64,000 nt of DNA, from contig CM060467.1 of the NCBI GenBank assembly GCA_030544235.1, positions 3,511,501 through 3,575,500 on the forward strand, written 5' to 3'. The notes beneath the pieces are model-generated. The model worked only from the letters and a program-made list of their open reading frames with translations. It made no database searches and was not told the origin of the DNA. A program made the translations under genes and the position numbers. Each line of letters starts with the position of its first letter. Position 1 is the stretch's first letter. Positions 36,984 to 49,189 of the stretch are shown here, piece after piece. This DNA comes from Lepturacanthus savala. Lineage: Eukaryota > Chordata > Actinopteri > Scombriformes > Trichiuridae.

Positions 36984-37265
36984 ATTATCCAAAGCTACAA
37001 CAATGTTTTGAATCATGTTCCAAAACTGTCTTTGTCTTTGTTGTTTTTCAGTCATCAAACATGTTAAAAAGCAGCAGAAACAGCCTGTTTCTGTCTGATT
37101 AAACTCATTCTTTCCTCCTTGGCTCTTTTTCATTAACTTTTCATTTTTCTGCAGCCAAAACCCACAATTTTTTAGCTTTTCCCTTGACTATTTTTCTATT
37201 TCTGAGAATAAAAAACAGTGATTAAAGGCCAAAATCCTGCATTTTAACCAGCTATTGATGCAATA
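36984..37265. other. spacer between two MITEs
   Basis: Unique DNA between inverted family 1 copies; nothing recognised. Confidence 0.45.
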
Positions 37266-37269
37266 TTAA

Positions 37270-37475
37270 CCCTCTATTACATAGTGTTTCTATATGGCAA
37301 CAATTACTTTATCTTCATTTTTATAAAAAGCTCTGATATAAAACGTATGTTTTTACAGTTAGATGTGAAAACAGGGCTTTTATTTTGAAGGACATACGAT
37401 TTTATCGGATATCCTTATTGCTCATGGACATTTGACATGTGAGCATCATTGTCTCACAATTGTCTTTTCAGGATT
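37270..37475 (-). mobile_element. MITE family 1, inverted partial copy
   Basis: TTAA (37,266-37,269) followed by CCCTCTATTACATAGTGTTT, then the family core in reverse (CTTTTATTTTGAAGGACATA, GGATATCCTTATTGCTCATG). It faces the copy at 36,425-36,979, giving a tail-to-tail pair. Confidence 0.7.
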
Positions 37476-38069
37476 TTCACCAACACTTCATATTTCTGTG
37501 AAGCAACAGCATTTTTATTAAAAAAAAAAAAAAATCCAAATCTGTGTCCACTTTTTTCATCCAGGGGCCGATTCGGGCCCCCTGACCGCATGTTTGACAC
37601 CCCTGGTCCACTTAAAATGAAGAAAAACACGAGTGTATATTCATTTTAACTATAAATATGTGTTTTTTTATTCTTTCTGTCCATATTTGTCTACTTTCCT
37701 CTGATGTTTGGATCGAAACGCAGCATTTGCTCTTTATTTTTTTTCCTTCTCTCCTTTCATGTTCCATTAAATGTGAGCGAGAAGCAGCCGGAGCGACAGG
37801 CGACATGGAGAGAGAGATTAATTACACGTTTCAATAATGGAGATTAATTAGTATTATTTAAACATTGACAGTATCAACTAGTCGTCAAGCGTTTTGTGGA
37901 TTTCTCCTTTAATGGATAAACTATGGCAGCGGAAGAGTCGTCTATTCAATAAAAGAACATAAACTCCGCTGGCAGTTTCCCTGCATATCATTTCATGTCT
38001 GTTCAGACATTTTATGGTGAAATTTGCAGGAAATAATCTTTTTGACATTTATCTTTTTTTGCTGTTTAC
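37476..38069. other. intergenic, mixed
   Basis: 37,555-37,612 has GGGCCCCCTGACCGCATGTT, a word resembling teleost dispersed repeats. 37,640-38,000 is unique, with possible conserved words (TTAATGGATAAACTATGGC). Confidence 0.4.
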
Positions 38070-39405
38070 AACCACAAACAAAAAAGAAAAAAAAAAACAT
38101 ACATGAAGGACAGAAGAGACTCGAATTCAACCACAAAAACACTATTGAAAAGTAGGAGCTGAACTGTGTGTGAGTGACATGTGGAGGAGAATATATAGAG
38201 AAAGTGTGGTCCCCATAATGTAGGTATTTGACAATTGGCCCCACCAGGTGATATAAACAAGTATCTGTTTGTATGTGCGTTGGTTTATCTATCTTGGTGG
38301 GGACATTGGCCTGAAAATTTTTTTTGGAGTTGAAACTATGTCTATCTCATTTAGTGAGGATGGTCCCCACAATGTAGGTATTTGGCAATTGGCCCCACCA
38401 GGTGATATAAACAAGTATTTGTTTGTATATGCATTGGTTTATCTATCTTGGTGGGGACATTGGCCTGAAATTTTTTTTTGGAGTTGAAACTATGTCTATC
38501 TCCTACAATGTAGGTATTTGACATAGGTCCCCACAATGTAGGTGTTTGACGGATGGACCGTACAGGGAAAGATAAAGAAAAAAGAAAAAAAAAACATACA
38601 TGAAGGACAGAGGAGACTCGAATTCAACCACAAAAACACTATTGAAAAGTAGGAGCTGAACTGTGTGTGAGTGACATGTGGAGGAGAATATATATAGAAA
38701 GTGTGGTCCCCATAATGTAGGTATTTCATAATTCTCCCCATCAGGTGATATAAACATGTATCTGTTTGTATGTGCGTTGGTTTATCTATCTTGGTGGGGA
38801 CATTGGCCTGAAAATATTTTTTGGAGTTGAAACTATATCTCCTACAATGTAGGTATTTGACATAGGTCCCCACAATGTAGGTATTTGACGGATGGACCGT
38901 ACAGGGAAAGATAAAGAAAAAAGAAAAAAAAACATACATGAAGGACAGAGGAGACTCGAATTCAACCACAAAAAACACTATTGAAAAGTAGGAGATGAAC
39001 TGTGTGTGAGTGACATGTGGAGGAGAATATATAGAGAAAGTGTGGTCCCCACAATGTAGGTATTTGATAATTGTCCCCACCAGGTGATATAAATAAGTAT
39101 GTGTGCATGTTGGTTTATCTATCTTGGTGGGGACATTGGTCTGAAAATTTTGAAACTATGTCAATGTAAATATTTGACATAGGTCCCCACAATGTAGGTA
39201 TTTGACGGATGGAAGGGACAGATAAATGAATATGTGTGTGTGTGTGATTGAGCTGTTCATGGACCATCATTGACTTGTTTTTCTCAAACTGACTCAGACT
39301 GAGCTTCAGCAGGTTAACATTAACAGTTACAACTATCTCATTTAGAAAGGGCGGTCCCCACAATGTAGGTATTTTACAGCGGACCCCACAAGGTCAGATA
39401 AAGCA
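38070..39405. repeat. family A amplified as larger tandem units
   Basis: Three units of about 340-490 bp. Each holds AACATACATGAAGGACAGA, a TTCAACCACAAAAACACTAT segment, GTGGTCCCCATAATGTAGGT and TCTTGGTGGGGACATTGGCC. Unit starts are near 38,080, 38,575 and 38,915, with a shorter remnant to 39,400. Confidence 0.92.
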
Positions 39406-39851
39406 AACAGGAGCTTTGAAGGAATCTCTAGCTGCAGCTTTTTCTGCAGCTACATTCAAGTGATAAGTTTGGTTGTTGCATCGTGCAATAATAATGATAA
39501 TAAAATATAATAATGATATAATATAAAGACATTTTTTTCTCCTGGTGGTCGTGAAGATGTCACACGTCAAACAGACAATAAAGCTGGTTTTCTGCAGCTG
39601 TGACAGGAACCAGAAGTTTCCCGAGAAACCACAGACTTCTCCCTCTTTAACAGCTCCACATTCCCCCAAAAAAACGCATCAGACGCAGACAAAAAAGTGA
39701 AATTTCTGATAAACCCAGGCACCGTTTTTTCTCTTTAGGGAAGCGCTGTCTGCTAGAATCATTTATGAGGGAGGGAGTTAAGATCCCGCTGCTTAAAGAA
39801 CTATAACAACTAAAAATAACCCCGACATGTTGGCTCACTTCAACGCTCAAC

Positions 39852-39898
<47 letters not shown>

Positions 39899-40252
39899 GA
39901 GAACATGTGCATGACAACATGCAAACACACAACAAAATGGAAGCTTCACTTTTAGATCCAGATGAAGGATCTGAGTGAAATGAAGAAAAAAACAGAAAAA
40001 AACAACTCTGGAACATGAAATTATGGTCATTTTTGTTCTGTTTTAAACACCGGAGATTCTTCACATCTGAAAATGACTCAAATGAAATGTTTCAGTTTAT
40101 ACCAGACAAAAAGGGTCAGAAGCAATAAGTCTGGAGCAACTTGAGCAGATTAGATGAGATTCTATGGAGCTGCAGCAAATTTACAGTGTTTTTTGTGTTT
40201 TGTGGCTGAACTGCAACAGAAGGTATTGATCATGAATTAAATGAGTTAAATA

Positions 40253-40253
<1 letters not shown>
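39406..40253. other. intergenic with CA/TA microsatellite
   Basis: (CA)n(TA)n at about 39,850-39,898; the rest is unique. No exon recognised. Confidence 0.45.
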
Positions 40254-40329
<76 letters not shown>

Positions 40330-40930
40330 ATATATCTATCACTATTTAGTGATGGTGGTCCCCACAATATAGGTAATTGACAATTGGCCCCATCAGGTGT
40401 TATAAACGAGTAAGTGTGTGTGTGTGTTTTGGCTTATCTTGGTCTTGGTGTCTTGGTGGGGACATTGCCCTGAAATATTTTAATTTTTTTGAGTTGAAAC
40501 TATCTTATCTCATTTAGAAAGGGTGGTCCTCACAATGTAGGTAATTGACAATTGGCCCCATCAGGTGATATAAATTAGTAAGTGTGTGTGTGTGTGTTTT
40601 GACTTGGTCTTGGTGTCTTGGTGGGGACATTGCCCTGAAATATTTTTATTTTTTTGAGTTGAAACTATCTTATCTCATTTAGAAAGGGTGGTCCTCACAA
40701 TGTAGGTATTTGACAATTGGCCCCACCAGGTGATATAAACAAGTATTTGTTTGTATGTGCGTTGGTTTATCTATCTTGGTGGGGACATTGGCCTGAAAAT
40801 GTTTTTGGAATTGAAACTATGTATATCTCCTACAATGTAGGTATTTGACATAGGTCCCCACAATGTAGGTCTTTGACAGATGGACCAAACAGGGACAGAT
40901 AAACGAATATGTGTGTGTGTGATTGAGCTG
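40254..40930. repeat. (TG)n and dispersed family A, three copies
   Basis: (TG)n at 40,254-40,326, then units with GGTGGTCCTCACAATGTAGG, TTGGCCCCATCAGGTGATAT and CTTGGTGGGGACATTGCCCT. Confidence 0.92.
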
Positions 40931-41590
40931 TTCACGGACGATCATTGACTTGTTTTTCTCAAACTTTGACTGAGCTTCAGCAGGTTTTTTTTGGCTTTTT
41001 GCTTCTTTTCCTGCAGCAGGAACCATCGTTTTTTTTTTTCCGTCTCGCTCCAAAACCAAAGATATTTTACTCCCGAGCAGCTTTGACGTCTCTGACGATA
41101 TAAACTCGGCAGGTTTGAGATTCTGAAGCAATGAGAACGCTGGTTCAACTCTCACAAGACGAGGAAAGTGAAGAAAAACCAAACAGCATCCGCCTCAAAT
41201 TCAGCTTTACAGGGTTCATTCATGTGTGTGATACACTCTAAAAAGAAATGTTTAGCCTCAACAAGAGACAGAAAATCAACAACAGTTTCCATTCGTCTAA
41301 GTTATGACGAATTAATTTGAAATTGAACCAACCAACGATATCACATTTGACGAATTAGGTTTTCCTCTTCAGTCAAAGATTATCTAAAGTACTGCTGACT
41401 TAATAACTGTTATTATGAGGACAAGTCATTTTTTAAGTGGGTCAATTTACTTTTTAGGTAATAATTTAAAAAACGAGCTTAATTTTCCAGAAAGACAGTT
41501 CAACCACTGCTTTCTGGGCCAAATAAACAAACATTATTATTATTTAGGTCATTTTAAGTAATAAAATAATGTTCCCTGTATTAGAGGGTT
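40931..41590. other. intergenic
   Basis: Unique DNA with a T9-10 run near 41,030. It ends at GAGGG|TTAA (41,584-41,592), a possible MITE family 1 terminus. Confidence 0.4.
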
Positions 41591-41699
41591 AACTCCCCTA
41601 TTACTGGAAATAAAAAAAAATGAATCACCGACTATTAATATAATTAATAATGAATTAATGGATGTGAATCATTTTTTAAGAAGAAAACATCTCTGGTTT

Positions 41700-41897
41700 C
41701 AGCTTAGTTTTTACTGAAAAACTTGAATTTAATTAAATTTAAAGTTTTTCATTTCTAATAAAAAAATGCTAAAATAGATTTTTTTCCATATGTCGACAAT
41801 ATACTAATAATAATACTAAAATAATAATAGTAATAATACTAAAATAATACTAATAATGTATATAACCTAATGGAGTCCCATTGACTTACATAGCACA

Positions 41898-41991
<94 letters not shown>

Positions 41992-42010
41992 ATTTAGGCC
42001 ATTTTAAGTT
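41700..42010 (-). mobile_element. MITE family 1, inverted 5' half
   Basis: The reverse strand carries CTATGTAAGTCAATGGGACT, CCATTAGGTTATATA and CGACATATGGAAAAAAATCT, with (TA)n (about 41,900-41,988) at the same internal position as in the copy at 36.5 kb. Confidence 0.65.
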
Positions 42011-42014
42011 GACA

Positions 42015-42475
42015 TTCAAATCTATCTGTTATCTGTTTATCTATCTTGATGGGGACATTGGCTTGAAAGATTTTTGGAGTTGAAAGATAAGTCTATCTCA
42101 TTCAGAAATGCTGGTCCCCACAATGTAGGTATTTGACAATTGGCCCCACCAGTATAAACAAGTATTTGTTTGTATGTGTGTTGGTTTATCTATCTTGGTG
42201 GGGACATTGGCCTGAAATTTTTTTTGGAGTTGAAACTATGTCTATCTCATTTAGAAAGGGTGGTCCCCATAATGTAGGTATTTGACAATTGGCCCCACCA
42301 GGTGATATAAACAAGTACATTGGGGACATTGGCCTTAAAATCTTTTTTGGGAGTTGAAACTATGTCTATCTCCTACAATGTAGGTATTTGACATAGGTCC
42401 CCACAATGTAGGTATTTGACGGATGGACCACACAGGGACAGATAAACGAATATGTGTGTGTGAGACTGAGCCGTT
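42015..42475. repeat. dispersed family A, three copies
   Basis: Units with ATCTTGATGGGGACATTGGC, AGAAAGGGTGGTCCCCATAA and TTGGCCCCACCAGGTGATAT. Confidence 0.92.
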
Positions 42476-42830
42476 CCAGATTTATGAAAACGTGGACGAT
42501 CATTGACTTGTTTTTGAGCACATTTTTGTGATTTGGATTTGATCACAACTTATAAAATAAATTTAGCAACTTAAAAATGTTAAATCTAAATCAATTAATC
42601 ACATTAGTTTTAAACTTGCATGAATGTATTAAAGGTAATGGTGTTAACACATATTCTGAGTTACTTTTTTAGAGTGCATGTGTGTGTGTGTGTATTTCTA
42701 CGTGTGTGCGTATGTGTGTATTTCTGCATGTGTGTGTGTGTGTGTGTATTTCTGTATGTGCGTGTGTGTGTTTATTTTCTCCAGCAGGACCCCCAGATCA
42801 AAACCACAACCCACTCTCCCTCCCCATGCT
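42476..42830. other. intergenic with TG-rich patch
   Basis: Degenerate GTGTGTATTTCTGCATGTGT units at about 42,675-42,770. Confidence 0.5.
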
Positions 42831-42834
42831 TCTC

Positions 42835-43110
42835 TCTCCATCTCCACCCCCTCTCTCATTAAAAACGGCAGGCCCCGGCTTCTAATTAAATCCCACTTGA
42901 AAAGTCTTAAAGTCGGCCTCAGATTGATTCAATTTGCATTTCTGAACAGAGAACATTGCCTAAAAGGATTAATAAATTGGACGAAAAAATGCCTTTCTGC
43001 GCCACGCCATCAGAGCTTGTAAGACAACATCCAAAAGAGAAAAAAAAGAGAAATATCCCTCTCAACCAGCGTCTCTCCAACATATGCTGCTCCTCCGTCT
43101 CCCAGGACGC
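42835..43110. promoter_or_regulatory. candidate conserved non-coding element
   Basis: Non-repetitive, TAAT-rich island: GGCTTCTAATTAAATCCCAC, GATTGATTCAATTTGCATTT, AAAAGGATTAATAAATTGGA. ATTTGCAT-like and TAATTA words suggest POU/homeodomain binding. Candidate only. Confidence 0.4.
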
Positions 43111-43263
43111 CAGCAGAGTGTGTGTGTGTATGTGTGTGTGTGTGTGTGTGTGTGCAAAAGTCCACAGAGGTTCAGCTGGGAGGAACACACACGATATGAC
43201 TCTCACTGCATGTTCATGTTCACATGTGTGTGTGAGAGTCTGTTGACTGCGTGTGTCCAGATA

Positions 43264-43315
<52 letters not shown>

Positions 43316-43504
43316 CGGAGTGGCTTTGTTGGAGTGCTGGAAGTGACAAAAAAGATTGTAGTTAAAACTATATCTTATCTTATTTAAAAAGGGTGGTCCC
43401 CACAATGTAGGTATTTGACATGTTGTGCATGTGACAAACTCAGAGTCCTCAGAGACGCAGAGAACACACATGATACGACTCTCACTGCATGTTCATGTTC
43501 ACGT

Positions 43505-43565
<61 letters not shown>

Positions 43566-44290
43566 AGAGTAAAATATTTGGACTACTGGACCATTTTATA
43601 GAAATCTGAGTCTATTCCAGCATTTTAATTAGCTACATGACACCAATAGATCCTGTAATTCTCTGATTCCTCCATTCATCTGTATATATCTATATTATAA
43701 ATATCTATAAACTGGTTAATTTTAGTTTATTTTATTATTGTCAGTTTAAATATTAAAGCTTTTTGATCCTGCATGAGACAAACTTAGAGTTAGTGTTTAC
43801 ATCAGTGGTCAAATTAGGTAAAAATGCAATAAGCTTAAATCCAAATAATATCACCTGAATGGAGATGTGTGGGTTTTGTTTTATCAATCTTAGTGGGGAC
43901 ATTGCCATGAAAGATTTTTGGAGTCAAAACTATGTCTAATTTAGAAAGGGTGGTCCCCACAATGTAGGTATTTGACAACTGGCCCCACCAGGTGATATAA
44001 ACGAGTATATGTGTGTTTGAGAGTAATGTTGTTGGGGTACTGGAAGTGACAATGAAAGACTATGCCTATCTCATTTAGACAGGGTGGTCCCCACAATGTA
44101 GGTATTTGACAGCGGACCCCACGAGGTCAGATAGATGAGTATGTGTGTGTGTGTGTAACAAGCTCACAGAAACTCGAAGGAGCACACACGATACGACTCT
44201 CACTGCATGTTCATGTTCACACAAGTGTGTGAGAGTCTGTTGACTGTGTGTGTCCAGATATGTGTGTGTGTGTGTGTGTTCGGGGTGACT
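43111..44290. repeat. (TG)n tracts with family A copies
   Basis: (TG)n at 43,119-43,154, 43,265-43,313 and 43,505-43,562; family A pieces at 43,365-43,425 and 43,855-44,150. The motif ACGACTCTCACTGCATGTTC recurs at about 43,475 and 44,190 (with variant near 43,195), so a larger segment has been duplicated. 43,565-43,850 is AT-rich unique DNA. Confidence 0.85.
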
Positions 44291-44490
44291 TTGTTGAAGT
44301 GCTGGAAGTGACATGGAGGCGCTGAGGGAGCAGCCCGTCGCCGGCCCGTCAGAAAACGGAGCGACGCCATTGGCTGTCAGAACCTCCGGCAACACGTTAT
44401 AAATCCAGAGCCTCGCAGCCAGCAAACGGAGCCAGATTCAATTAGAGCGAGAAAACCAAAAGAGCAAATAAGATGTTCCAAACAGGCCCC
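44291..44490. promoter_or_regulatory. candidate conserved non-coding element
   Basis: GC-balanced island with CGACGCCATTGGCTGTCAGA and CAACACGTTATAAATCCAGA, then GATTCAATTAGAGCGAG. Contains CCAAT-complement, TGTCA and TATAAA words, so a cryptic promoter is also possible. Confidence 0.4.
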
Positions 44491-45624
44491 CGAACTGCCA
44501 AAAAAAAAAAAAAAAAAAGAGCAAACACTCATAGGAGACTTTACATTTACACTGACACGATAGGTCTGATGCATATTTGCAGGTTATTCACGTTGGATCT
44601 GTGCTTATGCAGAAGTAGAAATAAGGAAATTACCTCTGAAATTTCTGATGACAGCTAATCGAGCAGAGTTTTTATCATTTTCAGGTATTTTCAACTTTCA
44701 GAATTTTGCTTTTCTATTCATTCACATCTACTTTTTTTTTATTATGAAGTTGATCATTTCAACAACATGCTAACAGCGCTGTAATCTAGCTAGCAGCTAC
44801 ATGATTGAGAACCGCTAAAGGGGTCAATTTGACCTGTTAGCTATTATTTTTTTTAAAGGGTTTTAATATTAATAGAAAAAACTATAATATTCTACTATCA
44901 TAGAACTACTACAATAATGGAAGTTGTTTCTAATACTGAAATTAACACTAGAACTGCTACAGGGGTCAAATTCACCCGTTAGTGGTTCAAGATCAATTTT
45001 AATCATTATCTCAGTGAAAATAACTTGAAACTCATAGGAGACACATTTACGGGTTAATTACATTATAGGACTGGATCCATGCTTATAAAAATAAGAAATA
45101 AGGAAATTATAGCTATCAAAGACTTTTGTGTGTGCTAATCAAACAGTTTCTATAATTATCAGGCGTTTTCAGCCTTCAGAATTTTGCTTTCTCTTCTATC
45201 GCATCTACTTTTATCAGATGGTGAATTCATAATCATCTGTCGAGAATCTCACCAGATTATTTCAGAACATTCTTTTAATTACGGATGCTCTGTGTGATGA
45301 TTTTTAAATGTCTGAAGATCATTTTGGTAGCGAATCACAAACCAAAAGCTCACGGAAAAACAGGATTTTACTGATGTTGGTTCACGTCCAGTTAGTTGAG
45401 CCTCAGGGACGTGTGATTTGAAGATGGGACAAGTTGTGTCCGTTTGCTGCCAAACTGGCTGAATAACGACAGAGAGACATGAAACCCTGTTAATAAAGAA
45501 CTAGAAGCACATAACTTTAATTATTTAAATTTTCTCCCCTTTTAATCAATCATTTTTAAATTGTATCTTGATGCTTTTGATGTTTTATGTGAACCTTACC
45601 TTGTTGAAATGTTCTATACAGATA
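44491..45624. other. intergenic with MITE family 2 remnants
   Basis: AGGGGTCAATTTGACCTGTT at 44,819-44,838 and TTAA|CACTAGAACTGCTACAGG at 44,942 onward are family 2 pieces. The remainder is AT-rich, including a duplicated GCAGAATTTTGCTTTCT-like block (44,695 and 45,175). Confidence 0.55.
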
Positions 45625-45689
45625 AACCTGTGGTGTGGTCCCCACAATGTAGGTATTTGACATTTGACGTGAGGATCCCATGGTGTCAG

Positions 45690-45724
<35 letters not shown>

Positions 45725-46005
45725 TGTGTGAATGTTCATTTATCTATCTTGGTGGGGACATTACCCTGAAAGATCATTTTGGAGTTGAAACTGTGTCTAT
45801 CTCATTATCTCATGACAGAGGACCCCACAGCATCAGATAGATGAGTATGTGTGTGTGTGTGTGTGTGTTCGTTTATCGGCACACTGGCCTGAAAGGTTTT
45901 TTTTGGAGTTGAAATTGTGTCTATCTCATTAATAAAGGGTGGTCCCCACAATGTAGGTTTCTGACGTGAGGTCCCCACGGGGTCCACGGTGGTTATTTGA
46001 AAATG
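45625..46005. repeat. dispersed family A, two copies with (TG)n
   Basis: GGTCCCCACAATGTAGGTAT at 45,640 and 45,940, TCTTGGTGGGGACATTACCC near 45,748, (TG)n at about 45,690-45,722 and 45,848-45,870. Confidence 0.9.
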
Positions 46006-46799
46006 GGAGAAGTCATGTCCAAACTGGCTAAATAATGACAGAGAGCCATGAAACCTCTTTAATAAAGAGCGAGAAGCACATGGTGATTAGTAACAGAAAC
46101 TATGAAAGTATGAAAAAAACACATTCAATGAAGATTCTAAAAGAAAGAAAGAAAGAAAAGGCCAGAGTCATTGTTAAATATGAATAATAATGATAGTTTT
46201 TAATGCTAGTGAGCAGCAGAGGTGGAGAATAAAGATTAGACCACAACGTCCTCAGAGAGAAGCAGCACATGAAATGAATGAGTTTTTTTTACCTGAAACA
46301 ACACTGCCCCCTAGTGACATGAGTCGGAATCACCATGAAGGATTTAAATAAATTATATATGCGTGAAAATATGAATAAACTTAAGTGTTTGTATAAAGAT
46401 AATTCATATTCAGGTGTGGTGGTGGTGTACATATTGAGTATTTCTGTGATTATTTATTATTTCCCTCCATATATAAGATAAACTTTATTGATCCCAGCAT
46501 AAAAATATATACAGATTTGAAAATATATTATAGAAATAATATAAATGAATATAAACTATATTGCACCAGAATAAATAGTCTTTCTTGTGTTTTTATTTTA
46601 TTTAAATTTAATCTTGAATTTTAAACTAAATATTCCCATTTTAATCAACTGTTTTTAAATTGCATGATTTTTTTTAACTAATTTAATTTAATTTAATTTA
46701 AATGTTCCCCCTTGAATTAACTGATCCTAAATTATATCTTGCTTGTTTTTTTATGTATTTAAATTCTTGATTTTTAATTTAATTTAAATTTCCCTCCTT
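46006..46799. other. intergenic with CTCF-like word and repeat tail
   Basis: ACTGCCCCCTAGTGA at 46,303-46,317 matches the CTCF core on the minus strand. AGATAAACTTTATTGATCCC at 46,477-46,496 is typical of the end of teleost LINE/SINE copies in reverse. The rest is AT-rich. Confidence 0.45.
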
Positions 46800-46960
46800 T
46801 GTGTGTGTGTGTGTGTGAGTGACTGTGTGATTGTTCATTTATCTATCTTGTTGGGCTGAAAGATTTTTAGAGTTGAAACTGTGTCTATCTCATTTAGAAA
46901 AGAGTAGGTATTTGATGTGAGGACCCCACAGCGTCAGATAAACGAGTGTGTGTGTGTTCT
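46800..46960. repeat. dispersed family A, degraded copy
   Basis: (TG)n at 46,801-46,817, TTCATTTATCTATCTTGTTG, then TATTTGATGTGAGGACCCCA. Confidence 0.75.
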
Positions 46961-47300
46961 AATAATGGTGCCCGGTGGACTGGGGGCCTCCTTTGACACG
47001 ATGAAGGCCGACAGGCGTGAAACAGGTCCAATCAGGCACGTGGGTGCTGCTAATTAACCCTTTTTCAGCGTGTGATAGCGGTTATAATCGCAGGGGCAGG
47101 GGTGGCAGCGGCTGGAACCGACGTTCACGCCGCCGCCAGGTGACCATCACACACCAAATCACACTGTTACAGCCGCTGCCCACAACTAATAACCATGGCA
47201 TCACCAAATGGACCCAGATTCCTGCTGATTTCCACACCTACACAATTCATCCAGAATATTTCACTGAGCCTCTTTTATTACACGAGCGACTGCATTTCAG
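46960..47300. promoter_or_regulatory. candidate conserved non-coding element
   Basis: GC-balanced, non-repetitive island about 2 kb upstream of the scmh1 promoter, with GGGGGCCTCCTTTGACACGA, GCTAATTAACCCTTTTTCAG and GCCGCCAGGTGACCATCACA. Candidate distal element of scmh1 or a neighbour; conservation untested. Confidence 0.4.
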
Positions 47301-47429
47301 TCATTTTGACACAGCTTCAGTTCATCTGTGTGATTTAGGTTATGTTTGTTGTAATGTCGTTTAAGTTTAAGGCAGAGGGTTAGAAAGATTAGAAAATATT
47401 CATTTAAATGGAGCAATCTGGTGAGATTT

Positions 47430-47690
47430 GAGTGCAAAATTAAGAAGATAATCACCATTAATGCATAATATCAACTATAGATTATCAATAATTACTATTA
47501 ATGTATAATATCAACTATAGACTATCAATAATTACTATTAATGTATAATATCAGTTATAGACTATCAATAATCACTATTAATGTATAATATCAGTTATAG
47601 ACTATCAATAATCACTATTAATGTATAATATCAGCTATAGACTATCAATAATCACTATTAATGTATAATGTCAGCCTTCAGATTGAGATA
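47430..47690 (+). repeat. 40-bp tandem repeat, ACTATCAATAATCACTATTA
   Basis: About five units of TATAGACTATCAATAATCAC plus TATTAATGTATAATATCAGT. Single copies appear at about 16,090, 50,370 and 51,605, so the unit is part of a dispersed family. Confidence 0.92.
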
Positions 47691-48129
47691 CTTGCCAGTC
47701 ACAAATTAAAACTTTATTAACCTGGATCAACAGTTGCTATGGAGACAGCATCCATGCACTTTGCATAACCACCCATTACAATCTCAGTAATAAATATAAT
47801 GTAGAATTATCACTTTTCTAACAGCTTCAGCAAAAACTGGAAATATGTAAGTTTCCATAAAAGTGGAATTTATTGCAGAGATGCTGCATCAGATTGCGTT
47901 AGGTTGCACAGGTATTATTAAAAAGTGATAGATGCTGCTTCTAAATTCATAATATGGTGTTTTACCATTTAATATTTATCTCAATTAAGGTAAAGTTGTA
48001 CATAGAATTGCGTAAATGGTTTATATTTGTATTGGGTTGTTTATTAAATTGCGATAGTTGTTTTTATTTATTAATAGTTTGTGGTTGTTCTATATGTAAA
48101 TGTTAGTTTAATACACTTTATAGCAGATT
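47691..48129. other. intergenic, nothing recognised
   Basis: AT-rich unique DNA. Confidence 0.5.
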
Positions 48130-48139
48130 TTACACAAAC

Positions 48140-48642
48140 ACTATTCTGTACAGTGTGGTTTGCTGGAGCAGCAGCATCCCTGAGAGGAAGAGGCTGGACA
48201 AGAGGATCAAGAAGTCCAGATCAGTCCTGGGCTGGTTTCTGGACTCAGTATGGGAGGTGGGCCTCAGGCGGGTCCTGGTAAAACTGACATCTATACTGGA
48301 CCATGAGTCCTGCAGGACATCCTGTCTGGTCTGGAGAGTAGTTCAGTGACTGACAGATTCACCTTCTGTGTGAAGAAGAGATTCCACAGGTCTTTACTTC
48401 ATGTTGCTGTGAGAATCTACACTTCTAAAAGAACCTGTTACTGCTCTGTAACTTAATTTATCATGTGCAATTCATGTGCAATAATCTACACTGTGAAATA
48501 CATGTGCAATAATCTGTCCGACTCAATGTAGCATATCTATGTGTCTCAGTCTGTGTGCAATCTTTTCTTTTCTTGCATGTCACTTGTCTCTACTGCTGTT
48601 GCTAATGCACTTTCCCCACTGTGTGATTATCTTATCTTATTT
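48140..48642 (+). mobile_element. non-LTR retrotransposon 3' remnant
   Basis: The translation carries ERKRLDKRIKKSRSVLGW and, after frame breaks, a CVKKRFHRSLLHVAVRIY-like stretch, recalling the C-terminal end of teleost LINE ORF2 proteins. The sequence ends with GATTATCTTATCTTATTTC, a typical LINE tail. Stops and shifts make it a dead copy; subfamily not assigned. Confidence 0.55.
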
Positions 48643-49189
48643 CTCTCTAAATGTAATGGAGTGAATATATTAAGTAGCATCAGATGAATATTCTAAATAA
48701 AGTATTTATTGCAATGATTCCATATATATTAGTTACTAAAAGTAACTAAAAGCATTTCCCTTTTTATTAATAAAGTAATTCAAATGCCTCAAAATTTTAC
48801 TTAAGCACAACACTTGAGTAAAAGCACTTAGTTACTTTCCACCACTGAAGACGACACATAATCAGGATATTTAATCTTGTGATTCATCCTGGGGTTATAC
48901 TGATTTATTTATTTAACTATTTATTTAATTATTAATTTAATCTTGTTTGTAGTACCACCGTCTGGCCACCGAGTGTCGCTGTTTCCTCGCCTTCCTCGCC
49001 CGGTCGATGCCCAGTAGGTATGTATTTATTTATATAATTAATATTTTAATTATCTATTCATTTATTTATTCATATATTTATTTATTTTTTTATAGATTTT
49101 TTTATATTTTATTTTCTCATTCTTGTAGTACCTCCATTTGTCCACCGGGTGTCGCTGTTTCCCCCTCCCTCCAGCAGTAATCATGTTGC
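48643..49189. other. promoter-proximal flank with two CTCF-like words
   Basis: AT-rich DNA containing two related copies of a segment with CCACCGAGTGTCGCTGTTTC (48,966) and CCACCGGGTGTCGCTGTTTC (49,142), about 176 bp apart and in the same orientation. Confidence 0.5.
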
